This document shows positions 53,618-64,000 of a stretch of 64,000 nt of DNA, piece after piece (within the stretch, counting starts at the first letter, position 1; each line of letters opens with the position of its first letter). The stretch spans positions 3,502,501 to 3,566,500 of the forward strand of contig NZ_CP141608.1 of the NCBI RefSeq assembly GCF_035581345.1, written 5' to 3'. Made by a program: the position numbers and the translations under genes. The notes below the pieces were generated by a model. It was not told where the DNA came from and did no database searches. It saw only the letters and a program-made list of their open reading frames with translations. This DNA is from Pseudomonas sp. JQ170C. GTDB lineage: Bacteria; Pseudomonadota; Gammaproteobacteria; Pseudomonadales; Pseudomonadaceae.

Positions 53618-55843
53618 ATGACCAAGCCAAAAGCCGGCACCGTCAAATCCCCCTCACCCAAGCCTGCCGTCAACCGCACCCCCATCGCCGGCCGTTTGTT
53701 CGACGCCCGCCCTGATCGCCTGGACTTTCGTGACCTGCCCTACGCCCCGCCCCTGCGCTCGCTGCCGCCGTGCTGGCCGGCGCAGACCGATCTGGCCCTG
53801 TACCTCAAGAGCTACGTCGCCCAGGGGCTGGTGCTGGACCAGGGCGCTGAAGGTGCCTGTACCGGCTTCGGCCTGGCCTGCGTGGTCAACTACCTGCTAT
53901 GGCTCCAGCACCTGGCGCTGGGCAGCAAGGGCAACTTTGAATCGGTCAGCCCGCGCATGCTGTACGAACTGGCCCGTCGCTACGATGAATGGCCGGGCGA
54001 TGACTACCAGGGTTCAAGTTGTCGCGGCGCGCTCAAGGGCTGGCACAAGCACGGGGTGTGCAGCGCGACGCACTGGCCGTTTTCCACCCAGGGTTTCATT
54101 CGCCCGCAGCCCCACTGGGACACCGATGCGGCCGGACGCCCGCTGGGCGTTTACTACCGCATCAATCGCAACGCCGTGGTGGACCTGCAGGCGGCGGTTC
54201 TGAACATCGGCGCCGTCTATGTGTCGGCCAGCGTGCATGACGGCTGGGAAGCGCTCATGCACAAGCGCTCCAGCGCCGTGCCGAAGGACCTCGACAGCCT
54301 GCCGGTCATCCCGCCCCCGCAATCGCCCGGGGTGCTCGGCGGGCACGCCTTTGCCATTGTCGGCTACGACCGCCGCGGCTTCGTGGTGCAGAACTCCTGG
54401 GGCACCCGCTGGGGGCGTTCGGGGTTTGCCATCCTGTCTTACGAGGATTGGGTGATCTACGGCACCGATGCCTGGGCCTGCGCGCTCGGGGTGCCGCAGC
54501 AATTGTCGGACCCGACGAAACTCAAGGCCGGCGTCTCGGACTTGCGCAATCAGGTGTCCTCGGCCTTTCGCGTGGGCTCGGGGCGTTCGCTGACCGGGCT
54601 TGATCGGTCCGCCAGGGTGCCGGCCAACCCTGTGGACGACCCCTGGCCCTTCGACCATCCCTTCAATGAACCTCGGTATCAGCCGGTCAGCACCTCGCGC
54701 GCCTATGAGCTCACCCTGGTGACCGGCAACGACGGTGAGATAGTCCCCACCGACTTCACCCGTGGCCCGCTGGATCGCGCCGGCCTGGTCCAGGAAGTGA
54801 TGCACGAACGGCCACTGGCCTGGCTGAAGACTCAGGCAGACAAAAAGGTCCTGCGCGTGGTGCTCTACGCACACGGTGGGCTGAACGCTCAGGACGCGTC
54901 GATCCAGCGCATTCGGGTGCTGGCCCCCTACTTTCTGGCCAACGGTATCTATCCGCTGTTCATGACCTGGAAGACCGGCCCGGGCGAGACCCTGGCCAAC
55001 ATGGCAGAGGACTGGCTGCGCAAACTGTTCGGTGCTGACGAGCGGGTCAGTGGCGTGGACGACCTGATCGCCGAGGGCAAGGACCGCGCCATCGAAGCGC
55101 TCGCCCATGTGCTGGGCACCGGGATCTGGACGCAAATGCGCAGCAATGCCCGCGACAGCAGCCTGCCCGGGCATGGGCTTGATCTGGTCGGCAGGACGCT
55201 GCAAAGCCTGGCCGCTGAGCTGCAAACCCAGGGTGCCAGGCTGGAGCTGCATCTGGTGGGCCACTCGGCAGGGTCCATCCTGCTCGGCCATCTACTCGAT
55301 CTGCTGGGCAGGAGCACGCCCACGCCATTGAAGGTACAAAGCTGCGAGTTGTTTGCCGCAGCCTGCTCCAGCGCATTTGCCCTCGAGCACTACCTCAAGG
55401 CGCATGCCAACGGCGTGCTGAGCCTGGAGCAGCTCTGGCTCGACGTCCTCAGAGACGAAGACGAGAAAGCCGATGGCCTGCCGACACCGGACTTTCCCGC
55501 CTACGGCAAGTCGCTGCTGTACCTGGTGTCGCGAGCGCTGGAGGATGTGCGCAAACAACCCCTGCTGGGCATGGCCCGGGCACTGGACCCGCACTTCGCC
55601 AACGACAAGGATCAATGGGAGGCCAGCGCCCTGCCGGCGATTCAGCAGTGGCTGGCCAACTGGCCAACCAAGCCTGACCGCCTGCGTGTGTGGCCTTCAC
55701 CCTGGGTGAGAACCACACGCGACGGCCAGCAAATCCCGGCGACCCACGGCTCCTTCGACAACAACATCGAAGTGATCAGCTTTGTGCTCATGCGCATCCT
55801 CAAGAAGCAGCTCATCGGGCCGTTGGAGTGGCTGGACTACTGA
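53618..55843 (+). CDS. Fusion of a papain-like (C1) protease and an alpha/beta hydrolase
   Basis: A 741-residue protein with two enzyme-like halves. Residues about 30-295 are papain-like: Gln75 and Cys81 in DQGAEGACTG, His243 in GGHAFAIVGYD, and Asn259 in VVQNSWGTRWG form a complete C1 set. Residues about 410-715 look like a lipase fold: YAHGG (418-422), nucleophile Ser550 in GHSAG, and a histidine candidate, His710, in ATHGSFDNN. No signal peptide is present, so it is cytoplasmic or secreted by another route. ATG 53618 follows GGAGAG; ATG 53603 is possible. I know of no characterised protein of this make-up. Confidence 0.88.
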   Translation: MTKPKAGTVKSPSPKPAVNRTPIAGRLFDARPDRLDFRDLPYAPPLRSLPPCWPAQTDLALYLKSYVAQGLVLDQGAEGACTGFGLACVVNYLLWLQHLALGSKGNFESVSPRMLYELARRYDEWPGDDYQGSSCRGALKGWHKHGVCSATHWPFSTQGFIRPQPHWDTDAAGRPLGVYYRINRNAVVDLQAAVLNIGAVYVSASVHDGWEALMHKRSSAVPKDLDSLPVIPPPQSPGVLGGHAFAIVGYDRRGFVVQNSWGTRWGRSGFAILSYEDWVIYGTDAWACALGVPQQLSDPTKLKAGVSDLRNQVSSAFRVGSGRSLTGLDRSARVPANPVDDPWPFDHPFNEPRYQPVSTSRAYELTLVTGNDGEIVPTDFTRGPLDRAGLVQEVMHERPLAWLKTQADKKVLRVVLYAHGGLNAQDASIQRIRVLAPYFLANGIYPLFMTWKTGPGETLANMAEDWLRKLFGADERVSGVDDLIAEGKDRAIEALAHVLGTGIWTQMRSNARDSSLPGHGLDLVGRTLQSLAAELQTQGARLELHLVGHSAGSILLGHLLDLLGRSTPTPLKVQSCELFAAACSSAFALEHYLKAHANGVLSLEQLWLDVLRDEDEKADGLPTPDFPAYGKSLLYLVSRALEDVRKQPLLGMARALDPHFANDKDQWEASALPAIQQWLANWPTKPDRLRVWPSPWVRTTRDGQQIPATHGSFDNNIEVISFVLMRILKKQLIGPLEWLDY

Positions 55844-55856
55844 TCTGATCACACAC

Positions 55857-55876
55857 GGGGCCGCACCTGCGGCCCC
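55857..55876. terminator. Hairpin between the protease-hydrolase gene and ureG
   Basis: The perfect stem GGGGCCGC-ACCT-GCGGCCCC lies between two convergent stop codons (55843 and 55881). It probably stops transcription from both sides; no T tract is visible. Confidence 0.7.
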
Positions 55877-55880
55877 GCCG

Positions 55881-56507
<627 letters not shown>

Positions 56508-56517
56508 GGGGTTTTCC

Positions 56518-57192
56518 TCAGGATCGGAACAATCGGGTGTATTGGGTTTCGTGACGCGCCGAAGCAATGGCCAGCAGTGGCAGGCCGCCGCCGAGTTGCT
56601 CATCGGGTAAATCAAGGGCGCGTTCCAGCACCAAAGGCAGCTCGGCGCACAGGTCTCGCAGCAGGCTTTGGGCCGCTTGCTGGCCGAACGGCACCAGCTT
56701 GACCCCGGCCATCACCGCCCCTTCAAGCCAGGTGAAGCCAAGCCCCAGGGCCAGGTCGTGCAACGGAATGTCCCAGTGCGCCCCCAGCCAGGCCATGCCG
56801 CCCAGCTGACTCAGGGCCAGGCTCGACCGCCACGCGGGCGCCTGGCACAGCTGCCAGCCATCGAGCAGCCGGGCCAGGGCCATGCCGCGCTGGCGCTCCT
56901 CCAGGCGCAGTTCGGCGGTTTCGCGGTTGGCCAGCAGGAACCGGCTCCAGCGCAAGAATGCCTGCGCATCGTCCTCGCGGCAGGCCCGGTACAGGCGGGC
57001 CAGCACCGGCCAGTCGAGGCAGCCAAGGGTGTCGTCCAGCTGCTGCCGCTGCCACTGACGAAAGCCCTCGGCGCCCTGCACCCAGCCCGCCTCCACCGCC
57101 CACTCCAGCCCCTGCGAATAGGTAAAGCCACCCACCGGCAAGTTGGGGCTGGCCAGCTGCAGCAGGCGCAGCAGCTTCAGCTCGGTACTCAT
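56518..57192 (-). CDS. ureF: Urease accessory protein UreF
   Basis: A 224-residue all-alpha protein that forms a complex with UreD and UreG to insert nickel. The opening [30 protein letters not shown] is characteristic. Its start codon shares one base with the ureJ stop (TGATG), so translation is coupled. It lies immediately upstream of ureG. Confidence 0.96.
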   Translation of the reverse strand: MSTELKLLRLLQLASPNLPVGGFTYSQGLEWAVEAGWVQGAEGFRQWQRQQLDDTLGCLDWPVLARLYRACREDDAQAFLRWSRFLLANRETAELRLEERQRGMALARLLDGWQLCQAPAWRSSLALSQLGGMAWLGAHWDIPLHDLALGLGFTWLEGAVMAGVKLVPFGQQAAQSLLRDLCAELPLVLERALDLPDEQLGGGLPLLAIASARHETQYTRLFRS

Positions 57193-57737
57193 CAGCCGGC
57201 CAGTACCAGTGCGGCGCCGGCCAGCAGGCCGCCACCGAAGGCTTTTTGCAGGCCGGCATGGCGGCGCAGCAGGCAGCCAGCGGCAAAGCCTGCCAGCAAC
57301 AGCAGACCGCTGACGGTCACAAAGCCTGCACTGAACATCCAGAACGCCCCGGGGCTGGCCTCAACGCCGTGGGCCCAGCCATGGAACAAGGCGAACACCG
57401 GCATGGCCAGGGCCAGCAACACCTGGCGGCGCGGCAGCAACAACGCGGCGCCAGCCACCAGCAACGAGCCGATGATCATCGGCTCCATGCCGATCACGCC
57501 GCCGAACAGATAGCCCAGCAAGGCGCCGCCGAACATCGCGGCCAGGGTCAGCAACGGCAACGCCAGGGTGCGTCCGGTCAGCGCTGCCAGCACGCCCGTG
57601 CCCAGCAGCATCAACAGGTGATCAAGGCCGGTGAGCGGGTGCAGCAAGCCGTCCTGCAAGGGATGGGTGTCGTGCCCCGGGTGGGCGAACGCAGGGACCG
57701 CGAGCAGCAGCAAGGCCAGTGCCAGGAAAGTTTTCAT
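57192..57737 (-). CDS. ureJ: HupE/UreJ-family accessory membrane protein
   Basis: A 181-residue protein with a signal-like N-terminus (MKTFLALALLLLAVPAFAHPGH) and five or six hydrophobic segments. The HPGHD and GLDHLLMLLGTG motifs are typical of HupE/UreJ, thought to be nickel or cobalt permeases. Its place between ureE and ureF supports nickel uptake for urease. It overlaps ureF by one base. Confidence 0.93.
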   Translation of the reverse strand: MKTFLALALLLLAVPAFAHPGHDTHPLQDGLLHPLTGLDHLLMLLGTGVLAALTGRTLALPLLTLAAMFGGALLGYLFGGVIGMEPMIIGSLLVAGAALLLPRRQVLLALAMPVFALFHGWAHGVEASPGAFWMFSAGFVTVSGLLLLAGFAAGCLLRRHAGLQKAFGGGLLAGAALVLAG

Positions 57738-57760
57738 CGGGGGTATCTCCTTATAAGAAA

Positions 57761-58240
57761 TCAGTGGTGAGCGACGCGCACGAAGGGGTGGTCGGTATGC
57801 CCATGGCTGTGCGGCGCACTCTGGTACGCACCGGCCTCAGGCTCGAACGGCGCCTGCTCCACCAGCACCTCCAGGCCCAGGCCGCGGACCATTTCGTCCA
57901 GCACATGGTCGTGCTGGTAGCGCACGAATCCGGCTTCGATCTGCAGCGGCACGTGGCGATTGCCCAAGTGGTAGCTGGCCCGCGCCAGCAGCAAGGGGTC
58001 GGCGCAGCGCACGGTGGATACCTGCTCGGCGGCGGCCAGCACGCGGATCACCTCCCCTCCCAGCTCCGCCGCCAACAGCTCGCCGCCACGCAGCAGTTGC
58101 CCACGCTCGAGCATCAGCCCGGCTTCACGGCCATCATCGAGGGTGACGCGCACGCGGCTCTTGATGCGGGTATCCAGGCTCAAGGTGACGGTGCCACTGA
58201 CGTGCTCGGCGTCGGTGACCCGACGGGTCAAAAGAATCAT
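57761..58240 (-). CDS. ureE: Urease accessory nickel chaperone UreE
   Basis: A 159-residue nickel-binding metallochaperone. The N-terminal peptide-binding domain includes TLSLDTRIKSRVRVTLDDGR, and the C-terminal metal-binding domain has GNRHVPLQI. It ends in a histidine-rich tail (HSHGHTDHPFVRVAHH) that binds extra nickel. The start MILLTRRV is chosen because the upstream extension overlaps ureC in another frame. Confidence 0.94.
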   Translation of the reverse strand: MILLTRRVTDAEHVSGTVTLSLDTRIKSRVRVTLDDGREAGLMLERGQLLRGGELLAAELGGEVIRVLAAAEQVSTVRCADPLLLARASYHLGNRHVPLQIEAGFVRYQHDHVLDEMVRGLGLEVLVEQAPFEPEAGAYQSAPHSHGHTDHPFVRVAHH

Positions 58241-58250
58241 GCTCGCTCCT

Positions 58251-59950
<1,700 letters not shown>

Positions 59951-59954
<4 letters not shown>

Positions 59955-60268
59955 CCACGCCCCTCCAGCCTGCCCATCACCTTGCCTTGAAAGCCATGGA
60001 CCTCACGCTTGCCGGCGTACGGCACCAGGGTCACGGTCCGCGCCTGACCGGGCTCGAAGCGCACGGCGGTGCCGGCAGCGATGTCCAGGCGCAGGCCCAG
60101 GGTGGCCTCGCGCTCGAACACCAGGCAGTCGTTGACCTCGTAGAAGTGGTAGTGCGAGCCGACCTGCACCGGCCGGTCGCCGTGATTGGCCACGGTGACG
60201 GTGGTCCGCGCGTAGCCCACATTGAGCTCGATGTCGCCATCGGCGACCTGTGTTTCTCCGGGGATCAT
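59951..60268 (-). CDS. ureB: Urease beta subunit UreB
   Basis: A 105-residue structural subunit of urease. [27 protein letters not shown] and [19 protein letters not shown] are family landmarks. It lies between ureA and ureC with a four-base overlap to ureC. Confidence 0.97.
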
Positions 60269-60277
60269 GCTGCGCTC

Positions 60278-60580
60278 CTAGACAATCGGGTCATGCACGG
60301 TCACAAGCTTGGTGCCGTCGGGAAAGGTGGCTTCGACCTGGACGTCGGGGATCATTTCACTCACGCCTTCCATGACCTGGTCGCGGCTGAGCACTTCGCG
60401 GCCCAGGTTCATCAGCTCGGCGACCGTGCGCCCGTCACGGGCACCCTCCATCACCGTGGCACTGATCAGCGCCACCGCCTCCGGGTAATTGAGCTTCAGG
60501 CCGCGGGCCAACCGGCGCTCGGCAAGCAAGGCGGCGGTGAACAGCAGCAGTTTGTCTTTCTCTCGCGGGGTCAGCTCCAT
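60278..60580 (-). CDS. ureA: Urease gamma subunit UreA
   Basis: A 100-residue urease subunit of normal length. [41 protein letters not shown] and [15 protein letters not shown] match the family. It follows ureD after 9 bases and precedes ureB in the standard order. Confidence 0.98.
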   Translation of the reverse strand: MELTPREKDKLLLFTAALLAERRLARGLKLNYPEAVALISATVMEGARDGRTVAELMNLGREVLSRDQVMEGVSEMIPDVQVEATFPDGTKLVTVHDPIV

Positions 60581-60589
60581 GGCGTTCTC

Positions 60590-61423
60590 TCAAGTGGCCC
60601 AGATACGCGGCGGGCATGGCGCCAGGCCGACCACTTCGGGTCGCAAGGCATGCCAGATCCGCTGCAGGGTGAGTTGCAGGCGTTGGTTGTCGTGGTCCAG
60701 CAGGCGTACCACCAGCAATTGCCCGAGCAAGGTCGCCCCCGCGGGAACGTCGAGGTCCTCGATCAGGCGGCGAGTCTGTTCGAGCACCGCGTCGTTGGCC
60801 GGGTAGGCACAGAAAGTGGCTTGCAGTGGATAGCCGCCCAGCTTTTGCAGCTGGCCACCTTCGATGCGCAGACGTTCATGCAGGCCGGGGTCGTCGGGCA
60901 CGTCGATCTGCAGGCGGCTGTCCAAGGCGCCGTGGCTGAAAGGCTCGTTCATTACCGGTCGGCCCAGGCACAGGGTTTCCCAGGCCAGCAGTCGCGCACC
61001 GGGTTCGAGGCTGAAGCGGTTTTCAAGGCGCACGCGCGCACCGGGGAAGCAGATGCTGCCCTGAGGCAGCCACTCCAGCACGCTGTCGGCGGCCAGGTGA
61101 AAGTGCTGGTCGAGGGTCGAGGTCTGGCCGTTGCTGCGGTAGAACTTGGTGGCCCCGGGCATGGTCAGCAGCGCATGGCTACCGGGGTCGAGGTGCACGT
61201 CGAGCACCAAGGTGTCGCCACCGACCACCCCGCCGGGCGGATGCAGCACATAAACGTGGCACGGGGCGCCTTCGGGGTAGAACGGGCGCTGCACCAAAAG
61301 AGGACCAAAATGTCGCCGCGCACCAATACAGGTCTTTTGCCCACGGCGTACGAAGCGCAGCATCAGTTCGGCGCTCCAGCCGGTGCTGTGGGCAGTGAGG
61401 TCCAGTGGCTGGGCAAGCGTCAT
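60590..61423 (-). CDS. ureD: Urease accessory protein UreD
   Basis: A 277-residue accessory protein that binds the urease apoprotein and UreF. The VYVLHPPGGVVGGDTLVLDV and ATKFYRSNG motifs are characteristic. It is the first gene of the ureDABCEJFG operon. ATG 61423 follows AGGGA. A further in-frame start at 61456 exists but is less well placed. The promoter probably lies in 61424-61520. Confidence 0.95.
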   Translation of the reverse strand: MTLAQPLDLTAHSTGWSAELMLRFVRRGQKTCIGARRHFGPLLVQRPFYPEGAPCHVYVLHPPGGVVGGDTLVLDVHLDPGSHALLTMPGATKFYRSNGQTSTLDQHFHLAADSVLEWLPQGSICFPGARVRLENRFSLEPGARLLAWETLCLGRPVMNEPFSHGALDSRLQIDVPDDPGLHERLRIEGGQLQKLGGYPLQATFCAYPANDAVLEQTRRLIEDLDVPAGATLLGQLLVVRLLDHDNQRLQLTLQRIWHALRPEVVGLAPCPPRIWAT

Positions 61424-61587
61424 GCATCTGATCCCTGTAAATACGGAGTCCGACATGCTTGATGGATCGGTCGGGCCTCGGGTTTTACGAGAGGTTTGAC
61501 CAATTGATCAGCATTCGATGCAGGGAACAAAGCACATAGCGGGCCAGATGGGGGGGAAGTTGCTTCGGGAGCACTGCCTTGCTCAGC

Positions 61588-61637
61588 AGCGCGACCGCTG
61601 CGCGGTCGATCGCAGGCTGTCGCCAGCGGCTACACGG
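61588..61637. repeat. Short relative of the 50753/51041 intergenic repeat
   Basis: The stretch GCGGTCGATCGCAGGCTGTC followed by GCCAGCGGCTACA matches part of the two larger copies at 50753 and 51041. It lies between ureD and phnX. Confidence 0.7.
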
Positions 61638-61646
61638 GGCAGCCAT

Positions 61647-61698
61647 CATCGCGGGGCAAGCCCGCTCCTACCGGTAGGAGCGGGCTTGCCCCGCGATG
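61647..61698. repeat. Perfect 52-bp REP palindrome
   Basis: Two identical 26-base REP arms lie in opposite orientation with no loop. It follows the phnX stop codon and would form a strong hairpin in its transcript. Confidence 0.9.
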
Positions 61699-61705
61699 GG
61701 ATGGG

Positions 61706-62539
61706 TCAGGCAGATCGCGCCTGCGGCATCTCCCCGCGCGCCAGCCGCGCATTGATGTCATCGATCACCGCCGGCAATTCGGCGATGGTGTCGATCAGGT
61801 AATGCGGGCGCGAGGCTTCGAACATCCGGCCGATACGGGCACGTTCCTGTTCCAGGGTTTCCAGCGGCAAGGCTTTGTAGGCTTCGTACGACAACCCCAG
61901 GGCATTGCCCGAACAGGTCAGGGCCACGGTCCACATGCCCGCCTTGCGGCCTTCAAGGATGCCCGGCCAGGTATCGTCCACTTTCACACAGGCCGCCACG
62001 TCGTCGATGCCCAGGGCGATGACGTTGGCCAGGGCCTGGGCCGGCCACGGACGGCCGTTGGGGGTTTCGTCGGTGGCCACCACGTGGTCGGCGACGTAGC
62101 CATTGCGCGCGGCCAGTTCCACCACTTTGTCCATCACCACTTTCGGGTAGCCCGAGCACGAGCCGATCTTCAGGCCTTGCTCACGCAGGCTGGCGATGGC
62201 CTGCAAAGCCCCCGGGATCAACGCCGAATGCTCGGCGATTTTTTCGATCTGCAGCGGCATGAAGCGGTTGTAGAGGGCGGTGACGTCGTCATCGCTGGGG
62301 GTGCGGCCGAACACCCGGCGATAGCGCTCGGCAATCTGCGGCAGGTCGCACAGGGTGCGGATGTGGTCCCACTTGCCCATGCCCATGGGGCCGCGGGCTT
62401 CTTCCAGGGAGACGTCCACGCCAAACTCGGCAAAGGCTTCGACGAAGATCTGGGTCGGCGCGAACGAGCCAAAGTCGACCACGGTGCCCGCCCAGTCCAG
62501 GACGACCGCTTGCAGGCGTTGAGGGTTCTGATAGTGCAT
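61706..62539 (-). CDS. phnX: Phosphonoacetaldehyde hydrolase PhnX
   Basis: A 277-residue HAD-family enzyme that splits phosphonoacetaldehyde into acetaldehyde and phosphate. The nucleophile aspartate lies in [17 protein letters not shown], and [14 protein letters not shown] holds the Schiff-base lysine of this subclass. [13 protein letters not shown] and [13 protein letters not shown] are later HAD motifs. It is the second step of 2-aminoethylphosphonate use. The PhnW aminotransferase is not within the window. The start follows GGAGAATCAC. Confidence 0.95.
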   Translation of the reverse strand: MHYQNPQRLQAVVLDWAGTVVDFGSFAPTQIFVEAFAEFGVDVSLEEARGPMGMGKWDHIRTLCDLPQIAERYRRVFGRTPSDDDVTALYNRFMPLQIEKIAEHSALIPGALQAIASLREQGLKIGSCSGYPKVVMDKVVELAARNGYVADHVVATDETPNGRPWPAQALANVIALGIDDVAACVKVDDTWPGILEGRKAGMWTVALTCSGNALGLSYEAYKALPLETLEQERARIGRMFEASRPHYLIDTIAELPAVIDDINARLARGEMPQARSA

Positions 62540-62620
62540 GGTGATTCTCCGGTTTTTCAAGGATGAGAGCGGCCGCGCCTTGCACGCAAGGCGTTGTCGA
62601 TGGGCCAGGTGTAAACGGGC

Positions 62621-63493
62621 CTAGCTGTCCGGGGGCGCGGCGGCGTCGAACAGTTCGGCGATGATCGGGCGATTGCGTCGTATCGCCAGGCAACACAGGT
62701 AGTAGCTGATGTGAAACGGCGCCTCGATAAAGGACACGGCCTTGGTGCCAGGACGGTCGGCGTACTCCACGGCAGCGACAAAGCCGATGCCGATGCCCTG
62801 CACCACCGCGTGCACAATGGCCTCGCGGCTGTTGAGTTCCATGGCGCAGTCCAGGGTCACGCCATAACGCTGGCAGCCTTCTTCCACCAATTGCCGGGTC
62901 CGCGAAGCCGCTTCACGCAGTACCAGCCGCTGGCCACTGATTTCATGCACGCTGACCTGCGCCTGGTGCGCCCAGGGGTGGTCGTCGCGCACCACCGCCA
63001 GGATCGGCACTGTCCGATACAGGTGGGTGCTCAGGCGCTGGTCGAAGGCCGACAGCGCCAGGATCGCCACGTCGATATCAAAGGCGTAGAGCCGCTCCAG
63101 GGTTTGCGCCTCGGTGGTGAACGAGGTGTTCAGGTCGATGTCCGGGTACTGCTGCATCAGGCTGTAGGTCAGGCTCATGGCAATCGGTGGCGATACCGCA
63201 CCAATGCGCAACATGCCTTGCTTGCGCTGGCTGAAGCGCTGCAGCAGTTGCACCGCTTCATCCTCCTGGCCGAACAGGCCCTGGGTGATGTCATACAGCT
63301 TGTGCCCCGCCGCGCTCAGTTCGATGTAGCGACCACGGCGGTGGAACAGTTCGACGGAAAACTTTTTCTCCAGGGTGCTCACCTGCTCACTGACGGTAGG
63401 CTGGCCGACACTCAGGTACTCGGCGGCCAAGGTGAAGCTGCCGGTCTTGGCCACCGCGTGAAATGAACGTAACCATTTGTGGTACTGGTACAT
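62621..63493 (-). CDS. LysR-family regulator of phosphonate use
   Basis: A 290-residue LysR regulator. The N-terminal HTH is AKTGSFTLAAEYLSVGQPTVSEQVSTLEK (about residues 16-44), followed by a substrate-binding domain. It lies between phnX and a transporter gene on the same strand, a setting known for regulators of 2-aminoethylphosphonate breakdown. Control by that compound is inferred from position. Confidence 0.92.
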   Translation of the reverse strand: MYQYHKWLRSFHAVAKTGSFTLAAEYLSVGQPTVSEQVSTLEKKFSVELFHRRGRYIELSAAGHKLYDITQGLFGQEDEAVQLLQRFSQRKQGMLRIGAVSPPIAMSLTYSLMQQYPDIDLNTSFTTEAQTLERLYAFDIDVAILALSAFDQRLSTHLYRTVPILAVVRDDHPWAHQAQVSVHEISGQRLVLREAASRTRQLVEEGCQRYGVTLDCAMELNSREAIVHAVVQGIGIGFVAAVEYADRPGTKAVSFIEAPFHISYYLCCLAIRRNRPIIAELFDAAAPPDS

Positions 63494-63533
63494 GAGCAGC
63501 TTCCGTTCCTGGAGTCGGTTCTAGGTTAGATGA

Positions 63534-64000
63534 TCAGCGCCGCACGAACAGCGCCACCACGGCACTGCACAGGCAACTGGCGGTGACGACGATGAAGATC
63601 AGCGAGGTGTTGCCCGTGGTGTCGAGCATCCGGCCGATCAGCGGCTCGGCGAGGCCGGCAAACAGGTAGGACGAGAAGTTCATCACCCCCGTGGCAGTGC
63701 CCGCACGCTTGGCGCCGACCAGGTCCGGGCACAGTGCCCAGAAGCTCGACGCCGGGCCATAGACGAAGAAGCCGCAGAGGAACAAGGCCACCAGGCCCAC
63801 GGTGCTGTGGGCCGGCAGGCTCCACATCCACAGGCTGGTCAGGGCACCGAGGAACATATAGAGCATGATCGCCAGGTAGCGCTTGGAGCCGAACAGTTTG
63901 TCCGAGACCCAGCCATTGCTCAGCGCCCCCACCGCCATGCCCACCGGGAGGGCCACGGTGATCCATTTGGGGTCGATGAAGCTCTGCCCCGACTTCCAGT
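63534..64000 (-). CDS. MFS transporter, C-terminal part (partial at window end)
   Basis: The frame is open to the window edge, so only the last 155 residues or so are seen. Four to five transmembrane helices remain, with the MFS loop motif NGWVSDKLFGSKR after the first of them. It is probably a phosphonate-related or organic-anion importer, because phnX and the LysR gene lie next to it. The missing N-terminal part lies beyond base 64000. Confidence 0.85.
   Translation of the reverse strand, partial: WKSGQSFIDPKWITVALPVGMAVGALSNGWVSDKLFGSKRYLAIMLYMFLGALTSLWMWSLPAHSTVGLVALFLCGFFVYGPASSFWALCPDLVGAKRAGTATGVMNFSSYLFAGLAEPLIGRMLDTTGNTSLIFIVVTASCLCSAVVALFVRR

Overview
This window looks like a chromosomal segment from a Pseudomonas of the P. 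putida group. The sequence is GC-rich. REP-type hairpins (cores resembling GCGGGGCAAGCCCGCTCCTA) sit between many genes. The order tpx, SdaC-type transporter, aromatic/D-lysine aminotransferase, dpkA, RpiR regulator, amino-acid ABC transporter and amaD-like oxidase matches my recollection of the P. putida D-lysine locus. No rRNA, tRNA, CRISPR array, IS element or intact prophage was seen. All product calls come from reading the sequence; no database search was run.

Layout. 1-1851: the end of an RND efflux pump gene, then mobA. 1899-8266 (minus strand): a compact six-gene operon encoding a PLP decarboxylase fused to an acyl-carrier domain, an AMP-forming ligase, an alpha/beta hydrolase, a ribulose-phosphate-epimerase paralog, a uroporphyrinogen-decarboxylase paralog with altered active-site residues, and an OhrR-like MarR regulator. 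It reads as a small biosynthetic cluster of unknown product and is the best candidate here for an undescribed system. A perfect 20-bp palindrome lies upstream. 8710-10361: an orphan cbb3 oxidase pair (CcoN/CcoQ). 10420-19386: a MuxABC-OpmB (MdtABC-type) efflux operon. 19602-21543: tpx and an amino-acid transporter.

21797-31819: D-lysine/amino-acid catabolism and uptake, interrupted between the aminotransferase and dpkA by an accessory insert (23082-25335) holding a frameshifted tandem-HTH LuxR gene and two unrecognised genes. 31904-34657: a small membrane protein, a C26 peptidase and a zinc alcohol dehydrogenase. 34685-38075: a TsuA-like sulfur-compound transporter, then a MOSC protein and a cysteine-rich MarR regulator, with a divergent secreted protein. 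38171-42949: a FecI/FecR/TonB-receptor iron-uptake set with a Fur-box-like site.

42981-43346: a tandem array of a 132-bp REP-pair unit. 43350-50697: ChrA, a TorF-type outer-membrane protein, a YtcJ-like amidohydrolase, a LuxR regulator, an M14 carboxypeptidase and a cupin. 50698-51416: repeats only. 51417-55843: an AraC regulator, a divergent alcohol dehydrogenase, and a 741-residue protein joining a papain-like protease to a lipase-like alpha/beta hydrolase. 55881-61423: the urease operon ureDABCEJFG. 61706-64000: phnX, a LysR regulator and a truncated MFS transporter, probably for phosphonate use.
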